5,640 nucleotides of DNA, from NCBI GenBank assembly GCA_946887065.1, contig CAMPKL010000276.1, positions 1-5,640 on the forward strand, written 5' to 3'. Under the pieces are notes generated by a model. It was not told where the DNA came from and did no database searches. It saw only the letters and a list, made by a program, of their open reading frames with translations. The translations under genes and the position numbers were made by a program. Position 1 is the stretch's first letter; the number at the start of each line of letters is the position of its first letter. This DNA is from an uncultured Bryobacterales bacterium (GTDB taxonomy: Bacteria > Acidobacteriota > Terriglobia > Bryobacterales > UBA6623). Positions 1 to 5,206 of this stretch are shown here, piece by piece.

Positions 1-108
1 GACGTCGCCGCCGTGGATGAAGATGCTCGCATGGGCTACCGGATGCTGCGCAGCGATCTAGAGCAACTTCTCAACGGCATGCCGGACCTGGCGATGGTGT
101 CAAGGTGA
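1..108 (+). CDS. C-terminal end of an unidentified protein (partial)
   Basis: Reading from base 1 in frame 1 gives 35 codons and then TGA at 106-108. The tail is rich in charged and Met/Leu residues (for example RMGYRMLRSDLEQLLNGM) and looks like a soluble helical C-terminus. It shows no recognisable motif, and 35 residues are too few to assign a family. Its stop codon lies inside the ribosome-binding region of the next gene, so the two are probably co-transcribed and coupled. The frame is supported only by being open to the left edge and by this tight junction. Confidence 0.55.
   Translation, partial: DVAAVDEDARMGYRMLRSDLEQLLNGMPDLAMVSR
102..108 (+). promoter_or_regulatory. Ribosome binding site that decides the start of the next gene
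   Basis: AAGGTGA at 102-108 is a good Shine-Dalgarno match that ends 5 nt before the ATG at 114. It overlaps the possible GTG start at 105 and the stop codon of the upstream gene. This favours ATG 114 over GTG 105, since the GTG would have no clear Shine-Dalgarno sequence of its own. Confidence 0.6.
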
Positions 109-113
109 CGCCC

Positions 114-668
114 ATGTGGTTTCGAACTCTCCTACTCGCGTTGGTTGCAGTTGCCGCCGCCGGCGCCATAGAAGTCGATGCGGCATCCGGCACCTTGCGT
201 AATCAATTGATCGAGGCCGAACAGGTGATTGACCAGAGATTCGCCGCCGTCGGCTCGGAAGCTCCGATGGCAGTCCTCGGCTACCCTCGCGGCGCCTACA
301 TAGAAGGCTATGGCGTCGTCTTCACTGTTCAGGTCAATATTGCTCCGGTGGGCGCCCTGAGCCCATTCCGCCGCTCGTATAGCGACGAAGAGATTCACCA
401 AATCAATATCCGCAAGCGCCAGCGCATCGAAACCCTGGAGTTGCGCACGCGCGAGCTGCTAATCGAACTCTCCGGCCTAATCCCCGCTCTGCCCGCCGAT
501 GAGAAAATCGCCCTGGCCGTCTCGTTGTTCCACTTCGCCTGGGAAGATCTCACGCAACTGCCGCGGCAGATGGTGATGGCCGCGGCCAAGAGCGTTCTGG
601 GCCAAGCCAAGAGCGGCGCCTTGCCGTTGGCTGACCTGCGTTCCCGGCTCAACATTCGTTACTTCTAG
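114..668 (+). CDS. Unknown exported protein, first complete gene ahead of gspE
   Basis: I do not recognise a named family. From ATG 114 the protein is 184 aa. It begins with a classic signal peptide: MWFR, then a hydrophobic Leu/Ala/Val core to about residue 18, with plausible signal peptidase I sites after the Ala of AAAGA or VDA (about residues 18-23). No lipobox Cys is visible, so it is probably periplasmic or secreted. The mature part has a Gly/Tyr-rich segment ending in YIEGYGVVFTVQVNI (about residues 63-77), a highly charged helix rich in Arg and Glu (about 93-120), and a C-terminal region with FHFAWEDLTQLP. I loosely associate this pattern with uncharacterised acidobacterial proteins; that is memory only. 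The stop is 5 nt before gspE, so it is probably in the same operon and could be linked to secretion or be a substrate. A GTG start at 105 would add three residues and is less likely. Confidence 0.8.
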   Translation: MWFRTLLLALVAVAAAGAIEVDAASGTLRNQLIEAEQVIDQRFAAVGSEAPMAVLGYPRGAYIEGYGVVFTVQVNIAPVGALSPFRRSYSDEEIHQINIRKRQRIETLELRTRELLIELSGLIPALPADEKIALAVSLFHFAWEDLTQLPRQMVMAAAKSVLGQAKSGALPLADLRSRLNIRYF

Positions 669-673
669 CTTCC

Positions 674-2380
674 ATGTCGACAACCGATCCATCCGCCCAG
701 GTCCTGGCAGCGGCTCAACCCTCCTACAGCGCGCGGCCGCGCCGTTTGGGCGAGATGCTGATCGCCAAAGGTCTGCTCGATACCGACGACTTGGAGAAAG
801 CGCTCGAACTCCAGAAGGAACGCAACGACCGCATCGGGCGCATCCTTATCGATCTTGGCTTTGTCGCCCCGCGCGACGTTCTCACCACGCTCGCCGAGCA
901 GCTCAATCTAGACCTGCTTGGCCCCAGCCAATTCCCTGAAATCCCCATCGTCGTCGAACGGCTCACCGCCCGATTCATGCGGCAGTTCCGCTTCCTTCCG
1001 ATCGCGAAGGAAGACAATCGCCTCTGGGTCGCCATGGCCGACCCGCTCGACTTCGAAACTATTGCCGTCATCCGGCGCTTCTCCGGCTGCGATATCGTCG
1101 CCGCGCTCGGCGCCGAGACGGAGATCCTCGACGCCATCGACCGTCTCTACGGCGAAGAAGCCGAGGACGAAGCGCGCCACGAGTTCGGCTCCGACGAAGC
1201 CGACGCGACCGAGATCGAACATCTGCGCGACATGGCCAGCGAAGCGCCGGTCATTCGCTTCGTCAATGTGTTGGTCGCTCGCGCTCTCGAGATGCGCTCG
1301 TCCGATATTCACGTCGAGCCGTTTGAGAAAGAGTTCCGCATACGCTTCCGCGTGGACGGCGTACTCCGCGAGCAAGAATCGCCTCCGCGAGAACTGCGCG
1401 CCGCGATCATCTCGCGCTTGAAACTCATGGCCCGGCTGAACATCGCCGAGCGCCGCCTGCCGCAAGACGGCCGCATCAAGATCAAGGTCATGGGGCACGA
1501 AGTCGATCTGCGCGTCTCGACCCTGCCGACGCTCTATGGCGAGTCCGTCGTCATGCGTCTGCTTGACCGCTCGGCAACAGACTTCTATGAACTCGGCAAA
1601 CTCGGCTTCGACGACCACATGCTGCGGCGCATGGAGTACTTCACCGGCCTGCCGCACGGCATCTTCTTGGTGACCGGCCCCACCGGCAGCGGCAAGTCGA
1701 CGACGCTCTACTCCGCGCTCAAGCTGATCAACACCGCCGAGAAAAAGATCATCACCATCGAAGATCCCGTCGAGTATCAGATGGACGGCATCAACCAGAT
1801 CCATGTGAACTCGAACATCGGGCTGACCTTCGCCGCCGGCCTGCGTCACATCGTGCGCCAAGATCCAGACGTGATCATGGTCGGCGAGATCCGCGATCGC
1901 GAAACCGCCGACATCGCCATCCGCTCGGCCCTCACCGGTCACTTCGTCTATTCGACGCTGCACACCAACGACGCCCCCAGCGCCGTCACTCGACTGACCG
2001 ACATGGGGGTCGAGAATTATCTGATTACGTCGTCCGTCGTTGCAGTGCTTGCGCAACGGTTAGTGCGATCGATCTGCCCCAAGTGCCGCGTCGCCGCCGA
2101 CGACATCGTCAATCCCGAAGGCCGCCGCATCCGCACCTGGCGCGGCGCCGGCTGCGACAATTGCTCGGGCATGGGCTACCGCGGACGCCAAGGCATCTTC
2201 GAGCTGATGGAGTTGAACGACGAGATCCGCAACCTGGTCATGAAGGATTCTGATGCCGGTGTCCTCACCGAATGCGCCCGCCGCCGCGGCATGCGCAGCC
2301 TACGCGAAGACGGCTGGCTCAAGATCGAAAACGGCGTCACGACCGTCGAGGAAGTCATCCGCGTGACGCAGGAGTTTTAG
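674..2380 (+). CDS. gspE: Type II secretion ATPase GspE with MshEN-type N-terminal domain
   Basis: Cytoplasmic hexameric ATPase that powers pseudopilus assembly in the T2SS; 568 aa, full length. The N1 domain at about residues 24-76 carries two 24-residue repeats of the MshEN type (R24 L25 G26, L29, G33, L35, L40, L44, Q47; then R53, G55, L58, G62, V64, L73, Q76). A second small domain spans about 105-160, followed by an acidic linker to about 185. The ATPase core has every family motif: Walker A GPTGSGKST at 335-343, Asp box ITIEDPVEY at 360-368, Walker B DPDVIMVGEIRD at 397-408, and His box TGHFVYSTLHTND at 421-433. A zinc-binding tetracysteine, C468/C471 and C494/C497, is intact and typical of GspE/PilB. 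The gene starts 5 nt after the preceding gene with only a weak Shine-Dalgarno sequence, suggesting coupling. Neighbouring pseudopilin genes support GspE rather than PilB. The next secretion gene, gspF, is separated by 731 nt containing a transposase. Confidence 0.96.
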   Translation: MSTTDPSAQVLAAAQPSYSARPRRLGEMLIAKGLLDTDDLEKALELQKERNDRIGRILIDLGFVAPRDVLTTLAEQLNLDLLGPSQFPEIPIVVERLTARFMRQFRFLPIAKEDNRLWVAMADPLDFETIAVIRRFSGCDIVAALGAETEILDAIDRLYGEEAEDEARHEFGSDEADATEIEHLRDMASEAPVIRFVNVLVARALEMRSSDIHVEPFEKEFRIRFRVDGVLREQESPPRELRAAIISRLKLMARLNIAERRLPQDGRIKIKVMGHEVDLRVSTLPTLYGESVVMRLLDRSATDFYELGKLGFDDHMLRRMEYFTGLPHGIFLVTGPTGSGKSTTLYSALKLINTAEKKIITIEDPVEYQMDGINQIHVNSNIGLTFAAGLRHIVRQDPDVIMVGEIRDRETADIAIRSALTGHFVYSTLHTNDAPSAVTRLTDMGVENYLITSSVVAVLAQRLVRSICPKCRVAADDIVNPEGRRIRTWRGAGCDNCSGMGYRGRQGIFELMELNDEIRNLVMKDSDAGVLTECARRRGMRSLREDGWLKIENGVTTVEEVIRVTQEF

Positions 2381-2413
2381 AAGTGAGACGGGAACCAGCA
2401 GTAATGGGTCCTT

Positions 2414-2437
2414 GTAGCCCAGGGCGTGAGCCCTGGG
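2414..2437 (+). repeat. REP-like hairpin A, + orientation
   Basis: A GTAG foot at 2414-2417 is followed by a perfect 8-bp stem, CCCAGGGC (2418-2425) and GCCCTGGG (2430-2437), closed by a GTGA loop (2426-2429), which is a GNRA-type tetraloop. Outer pairing is possible: TGGGT 2405-2409 with ACCCA 2446-2450, and CCT 2410-2412 with AGG 2441-2443. That leaves the TGTAG in an internal loop. There is no T-tract after the hairpin, so it is not a standard terminator. Confidence 0.85.
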
Positions 2438-2477
2438 TCCAGGAAACCCAAGTGAAGTCATCCGCTCCTCTTCCGCT

Positions 2478-2501
2478 CCCAGGGCTCACGCCCTGGGCTA
2501 C
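2478..2501 (-). repeat. REP-like hairpin B, - orientation
   Basis: Exact reverse complement of hairpin A over 24 nt. The stem is CCCAGGGC (2478-2485) and GCCCTGGG (2490-2497), the loop is TCAC (GTGA on the - strand), and the foot is CTAC at 2498-2501 (GTAG on the - strand). It ends 6 nt before the transposase start codon, so the structure lies right against the translation initiation region. A and B could also pair with each other as a 24-bp stem around a 40-nt loop (2438-2477). Confidence 0.85.
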
Positions 2502-2507
2502 GAGAAT

Positions 2508-2951
2508 ATGAGCCACGCATTCACCAATCTGCTGGTTCACGTCGTTTTTTCGACGAAGGATCGCGGGAAAGATCTAACAAGCGAAGTGAGAGGGGATTTG
2601 TATTCGTATCTGGCGGATGTCGCTCACAACAAAGAAGCGCGGTTGATTGCCGTAGGCGGCGGGCTCGATCATGTCCATCTCTTGTTGGAATTGAAACCAA
2701 CTTCAGCACCCGCCGACCTAGTCCGCGTCCTCAAGACGAATTCTTCTCGTTGGTTAAGGTCTGAGCGGTTGCGTCATTTCTCCTGGCAAAACGGTTACGC
2801 CGCATTCAGTGTCAGCAAGTCGATGCAATCGCGCGTTGCGGCGTACATCGAAGGACAGGAAGAGCATCACAAGCGCGTCGACTTTGAGTCCGAGTACGTC
2901 TCCCTGCTCAAGAGGAACGAGATTGAGTTCGAGAATGAACGTCTTTGGTAG
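2508..2951 (+). CDS. tnpA: IS200-like / REP-associated tyrosine transposase (Y1, HUH family)
   Basis: 147 aa, apparently complete member of the Y1_Tnp (IS200/IS605 TnpA and RAYT) superfamily, which cuts and joins single-stranded DNA at hairpins. The N-terminal segment LLVHVVFSTKDR (8-19) is the usual first strand. The HUH metal-binding pair is H55 and H57 within GLDHVHLLLELKP. The FSWQNGYAAFSVS block (91-103) is a family signature. The catalytic tyrosine is Y113 in YIEGQEEHHK, and Q117, four residues on, matches the metal-binding Gln of ISHp608 TnpA. All key residues are present, so the enzyme looks intact. The length is IS200-like; the GTAG-footed hairpins on both sides are RAYT-like, so the exact subgroup is open. 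No accessory tnpB is present. The Shine-Dalgarno sequence is weak (GAG at 2502-2504). Lower G+C than the gsp genes suggests separate ancestry. Confidence 0.93.
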   Translation: MSHAFTNLLVHVVFSTKDRGKDLTSEVRGDLYSYLADVAHNKEARLIAVGGGLDHVHLLLELKPTSAPADLVRVLKTNSSRWLRSERLRHFSWQNGYAAFSVSKSMQSRVAAYIEGQEEHHKRVDFESEYVSLLKRNEIEFENERLW

Positions 2952-2965
2952 TTCAATAGCCTTGT

Positions 2966-2989
2966 CCCAGGGCTTACGCCCTGGGCTAC
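2966..2989 (-). repeat. REP-like hairpin C, - orientation, loop variant
   Basis: The stem CCCAGGGC (2966-2973) and GCCCTGGG (2978-2985) encloses the loop TTAC, which reads GTAA on the - strand. The foot CTAC at 2986-2989 is GTAG on the - strand. It differs from A and B at one loop base, and the change keeps a GNRA-type loop. The stem extends outward: CCTTGT (2960-2965) pairs with ACAAGG (2988-2993) across a 2-nt bulge at 2986-2987, giving 14 bp in all. It starts 14 nt after the transposase stop. Confidence 0.85.
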
Positions 2990-3001
2990 AAGGAAGTCTA
3001 A

Positions 3002-3025
3002 TTAGCCCAGGGCGTGAGCCCTGGG
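3002..3025 (+). repeat. REP-like hairpin D, + orientation, altered foot
   Basis: Same 20-nt stem-loop as hairpin A: CCCAGGGC at 3006-3013, GTGA at 3014-3017, GCCCTGGG at 3018-3025. The foot is TTAG (3002-3005) instead of GTAG. It lies 12 nt from the foot of hairpin C and points the opposite way. TTA 3002-3004 can pair with TAA 3026-3028, leaving a bulged G. No T-tract follows. Confidence 0.85.
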
Positions 3026-3026
3026 T

Positions 3027-3111
3027 AAACGTTGTCCCAGCGCGCGGCTCTTCTTATTCTTCTTCAACCCTACTCCGCCTCTCCGCCGCTCGCTGGGAGC
3101 GCCAATAACCC
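3027..3111 (+). other. Pyrimidine-rich leader before gspF
   Basis: This is the non-coding segment between hairpin D and the gspF start. Bases 3048-3090 are 36 of 43 pyrimidines on the + strand, including a run of TTCTT units near 3051-3065. A purine-rich GGGAG at 3095-3099 may serve as a somewhat distant (12 nt) ribosome binding site for gspF. I see no convincing promoter boxes. It may be what remains of the original gspE-gspF spacer, or part of the inserted unit. Confidence 0.4.
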
Positions 3112-4323
3112 ATGGCCATCTTCCACTACAAAGCCCTGGCCGCCGACGGACGCACTCGCCTCGGCACCCTCACCGTCGACGACGACCGCGCCGCCGCGCG
3201 TGAACTCCGCAAGCAGGGCCTCACGCCCATCTTCATCGGCGCCGAAAAACCCGGCGGCTTCTCCCTCTCCATCCCTGGCCTGGGCCGCAAAGCCAAATCC
3301 TCTGACCTGCTCCATTTCACCGAAGAGATCGCCACGTTGCTGAACGCCGGCGTCACGCTCGACCGCTCGCTCGAAATCACCGCCGAACTTACCGAGCGTC
3401 CGCAATTCAAAGCCGTCGTGCAAAACCTGCAAAAGACGCTGCGCGGCGGCAAGAGCTTCGCCGACACGCTAGCCGCGGAGCCGGACGTCTTTAGTGAGCT
3501 CTATATCTCGATGGTCCGCGCCGGCGAAGTCTCCGGCTCGCTCTCGATCGTCATGGACCGCCTCGCCGACTTCGAGCGCGAACGCGACGAACTGCGCGGC
3601 TACATCGTCAGTTCGTTAACCTACCCGGCGCTGCTCGTCTGTGTCGGTTCGGCTTCGATCTTCATCCTGCTGCGCTACGTCATCCCGCGATTCGCCGAGG
3701 CGTTCGCCGACTCGAACATCGCCATGCCTCTGCCGATGCAGATCTTGCTGACACTAAGCAACGTCGTCCAAACCTTCGGCTTCCCCTTCATCGCGCTGCT
3801 CATTGCCGCCGGCTTCGGCATCCGCAACTGGACTAAGTCCGAAGAAGGCCGCCTCAAGTGGGATCGCTTCAAGCTGCGCATTCCGTTGCTTGGCCAGGCC
3901 CTGCTCAAGGCCGATACTGCACGCTTCGCCCGCGCCATGGGTACGCTTGTTCAAAACTCCGTGCCGCTCGTACAGGCCCTCTCCATCACGAAAGGCGTCA
4001 TGTCGAACCGCCTTCTCGCCGGCGCGCTGGACTTCGTAGCCAAGGGCGTCAAGCGCGGCGAAGGCATCGCCTCGCCGATGAAGAAGACGCAGATGTTCCC
4101 CGCGCTGGCCGGTCACCTGCTGACCGTCGGCGAAGAAACCGGACGTCTCGATGAAATGTTCAACCGCATGGCGGACATCTACGAGAAGGACACCAAGGAG
4201 GCCGTCAAGCGCTTCACCGCGCTCTTCGAGCCCGCCGTCATTCTCGTCATGGGCGTCATCGTCGGCGCCATGATCTTAAGCGTGATGCTCGCCATCACCA
4301 GCATCAACCAGTTAGGTATGTAA
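3112..4323 (+). CDS. gspF: Type II secretion inner-membrane platform protein GspF
   Basis: 403 aa, the usual GspF/PilC length. GspF is the polytopic inner-membrane core that works with the GspE ATPase to extract and assemble pseudopilins. The N-terminus, MAIFHYKALAADGRTRLGTL, is the family's typical opening and supports ATG 3112. Two T2SSF domains are visible, at about residues 68-192 and 270-394, with mirrored motifs: MVRAGEVSGSL (134-144) in the first and LTVGEETGRLDEMF (337-350) in the second. Probable membrane segments are at about 168-190 (starting near SSLTYPALLV), 218-237, and 372-396. It is followed by gspG after 8 nt, but lies 731 nt from gspE because of the transposase unit, so its translation cannot be coupled to gspE. 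PilC of type IV pili is the alternative, but the downstream pseudopilin set argues for the T2SS. Confidence 0.96.
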   Translation: MAIFHYKALAADGRTRLGTLTVDDDRAAARELRKQGLTPIFIGAEKPGGFSLSIPGLGRKAKSSDLLHFTEEIATLLNAGVTLDRSLEITAELTERPQFKAVVQNLQKTLRGGKSFADTLAAEPDVFSELYISMVRAGEVSGSLSIVMDRLADFERERDELRGYIVSSLTYPALLVCVGSASIFILLRYVIPRFAEAFADSNIAMPLPMQILLTLSNVVQTFGFPFIALLIAAGFGIRNWTKSEEGRLKWDRFKLRIPLLGQALLKADTARFARAMGTLVQNSVPLVQALSITKGVMSNRLLAGALDFVAKGVKRGEGIASPMKKTQMFPALAGHLLTVGEETGRLDEMFNRMADIYEKDTKEAVKRFTALFEPAVILVMGVIVGAMILSVMLAITSINQLGM

Positions 4324-4331
4324 GAGTTCCT

Positions 4332-4736
4332 ATGAACAAGCAACAACGAACACGACGCAACCGGCGGGCCGGCATCACGCTCATCGAGATGCTCGTCGTC
4401 ATCACGATCATCGCTCTCTTCTCGGCGATCGCCTACCAGCGGCTGACACCCGCTCTGGAGCAAGGCCGCGTCACCGCCGCCAGGACGCAGATCGAATCCT
4501 TGATGTCCGCGCTGCAGCGCTACAACATCGAGAACGGCCGCTTCCCGACGCAAGAGCAAGGCCTCGACGCCGTGCGGCCCTTCCTCACCAAAGATATTCC
4601 GCTCGACCCCTGGGGGACGCCGTATGTTTACCGCTACCCAGGCGAGAACAGTTCCGACCCCGAGCTAATCAGCTACGGCGCCGACGGACAGCCCGGCGGC
4701 GAAGAAGCTAATGCCGACATCAACAGCTGGCAATGA
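4332..4736 (+). CDS. gspG: Major pseudopilin GspG
   Basis: 134-aa precursor of the main subunit of the T2SS pseudopilus, inserted in the inner membrane and processed by a prepilin peptidase. A short basic leader (MNKQQRTRRNRRAG) ends at G14. Cleavage before I15 leaves ITLIEMLVV with the conserved Glu at +5 (E19), followed by a hydrophobic helix to about residue 35. The +1 residue is Ile rather than the usual Phe. The C-terminal half has the GspG hallmarks FPTQEQGL (71-78), LDPWGTPYVYRYPG (91-104) and the calcium-site loop SYGADGQPGG with the following ANADINSW (114-133). These separate GspG from minor pseudopilins and type IV pilins. AAGAG at 4322-4326, overlapping the gspF stop, is a likely Shine-Dalgarno sequence 5 nt from the start. 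The stop overlaps the gspH start as ATGA. Confidence 0.96.
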   Translation: MNKQQRTRRNRRAGITLIEMLVVITIIALFSAIAYQRLTPALEQGRVTAARTQIESLMSALQRYNIENGRFPTQEQGLDAVRPFLTKDIPLDPWGTPYVYRYPGENSSDPELISYGADGQPGGEEANADINSWQ

Positions 4737-5206
4737 ACCACGCGCCCACAAGCACGCGATTTAGCTCGACGAGCGGCATCACGCTGATCGAGATGCTCGT
4801 CGTTGTGGGCATCGTCTCCATCGTTTTGACCATCGCCTTCCCTAATGTGACTTCCGGCCTCGACGGCATCCGCCTCAAGACCGCCGTCGACCGCGTCGGC
4901 AGTTTCTGGTCCGCCGCCCGGCAACGCGCCGACCGCTTCCAGACTCCCGTGCAAGTGACGGTCGATCCCCAAGCGAACGAACTGCGAGCCGCTTCGGTCG
5001 GCAACGACTGGAGCGCATCATTCGATCTCTCCAATCGCCTGCACGTTGCCGAAATGGAGGAGCCACAGCGCTATCTGCTCTACCCCGGCGCCCCATCTCC
5101 CGACTTCCGCCTCATGCTTGAGGCCGAGAGCGGCGGACGTGCGGGCATCAAGGTCAACGTTTTCACCGGCGTGCCTGAGGATTGGGACGGTAATGCCGCG
5201 AAGTAA
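4733..5206 (+). CDS. gspH: Minor pseudopilin GspH
   Basis: 157 aa with a type IV prepilin leader: residues 1-15 end in TSG, and mature ITLIEMLVVVGIVSIVLTIAF begins at I16 with Glu at +5 (E20). After the membrane helix the protein has the extended, Arg-rich region seen in GspH/FimT proteins (for example SAARQRADRFQTPVQVTVD at about 60-78) and a Gly-rich C-terminal part. Sequence beyond the leader is divergent, as usual for GspH, so identity rests mainly on leader, size and position between gspG and gspI. GspH is a component of the pseudopilus tip region. The start codon overlaps the gspG stop by 4 nt (ATGA), implying coupled translation. Its leader region is nearly identical at DNA level to that of gspG (4775-4803 versus 4371-4399). 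Confidence 0.85.
   Translation: MNHAPTSTRFSSTSGITLIEMLVVVGIVSIVLTIAFPNVTSGLDGIRLKTAVDRVGSFWSAARQRADRFQTPVQVTVDPQANELRAASVGNDWSASFDLSNRLHVAEMEEPQRYLLYPGAPSPDFRLMLEAESGGRAGIKVNVFTGVPEDWDGNAAK

Larger units (their letters stand above)
2405..3026 (+). mobile_element. IS200-like/REP-RAYT element inserted between gspE and gspF
   Basis: The unit consists of a Y1 transposase gene flanked by two pairs of near-identical hairpins, in the order A(+), B(-), transposase, C(-), D(+). Bounds are set by the outermost base pairs of hairpin A (2405) and the end of hairpin D (3026), and are approximate. Hairpins A and C share 29 nt in inverted orientation (2409-2437 and 2966-2994) with one mismatch, so they could be the functional ends of a minimal 586-nt unit. 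The body is poorer in G+C than its surroundings: 59 of 120 bases in 2521-2640, against 42 of 60 in a gspE sample at 1081-1140. Neither gspE nor gspF is disrupted. Y1 transposons of this type make no target duplications, and none is convincing here. Confidence 0.75.

Noticed and set aside
105..113. GTG start at 105 for the exported protein
   Set aside because: The GTG lies inside the AAGGTGA ribosome binding sequence that is well placed for ATG 114, and the added residues MTP contribute nothing to the signal peptide.
908..2056. Long open frame on the - strand opposite gspE (382 codons)
   Set aside because: It mirrors gspE, whose family motifs are unmistakable. Antisense open frames are common in high-G+C genes, and the translation shows no recognisable domain.
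2414..3025. CRISPR-like array from four repeats of 24 nt
   Set aside because: The copies alternate in orientation, spacing is irregular, a gene lies between them, and they are palindromic units next to an HUH transposase.
2966..3030. Rho-independent terminator after the transposase
   Set aside because: Hairpins C and D are stable but neither is followed by a T-run; ACAAGG and TAAACG follow instead.
2962..3040. Direct 9-mer TTGTCCCAG at 2962-2970 and 3032-3040 as a target duplication
   Set aside because: The first copy is part of hairpin C, the element lies mostly outside the pair, and Y1 transposases do not create target duplications. It may be a fragment of another hairpin half.
5046..5192. 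Upstream extension of gspI to an ATG at 5046
   Set aside because: It would overlap gspH by 161 nt and place the prepilin cleavage site about 57 residues in. ATG 5193 gives a normal 8-residue leader.
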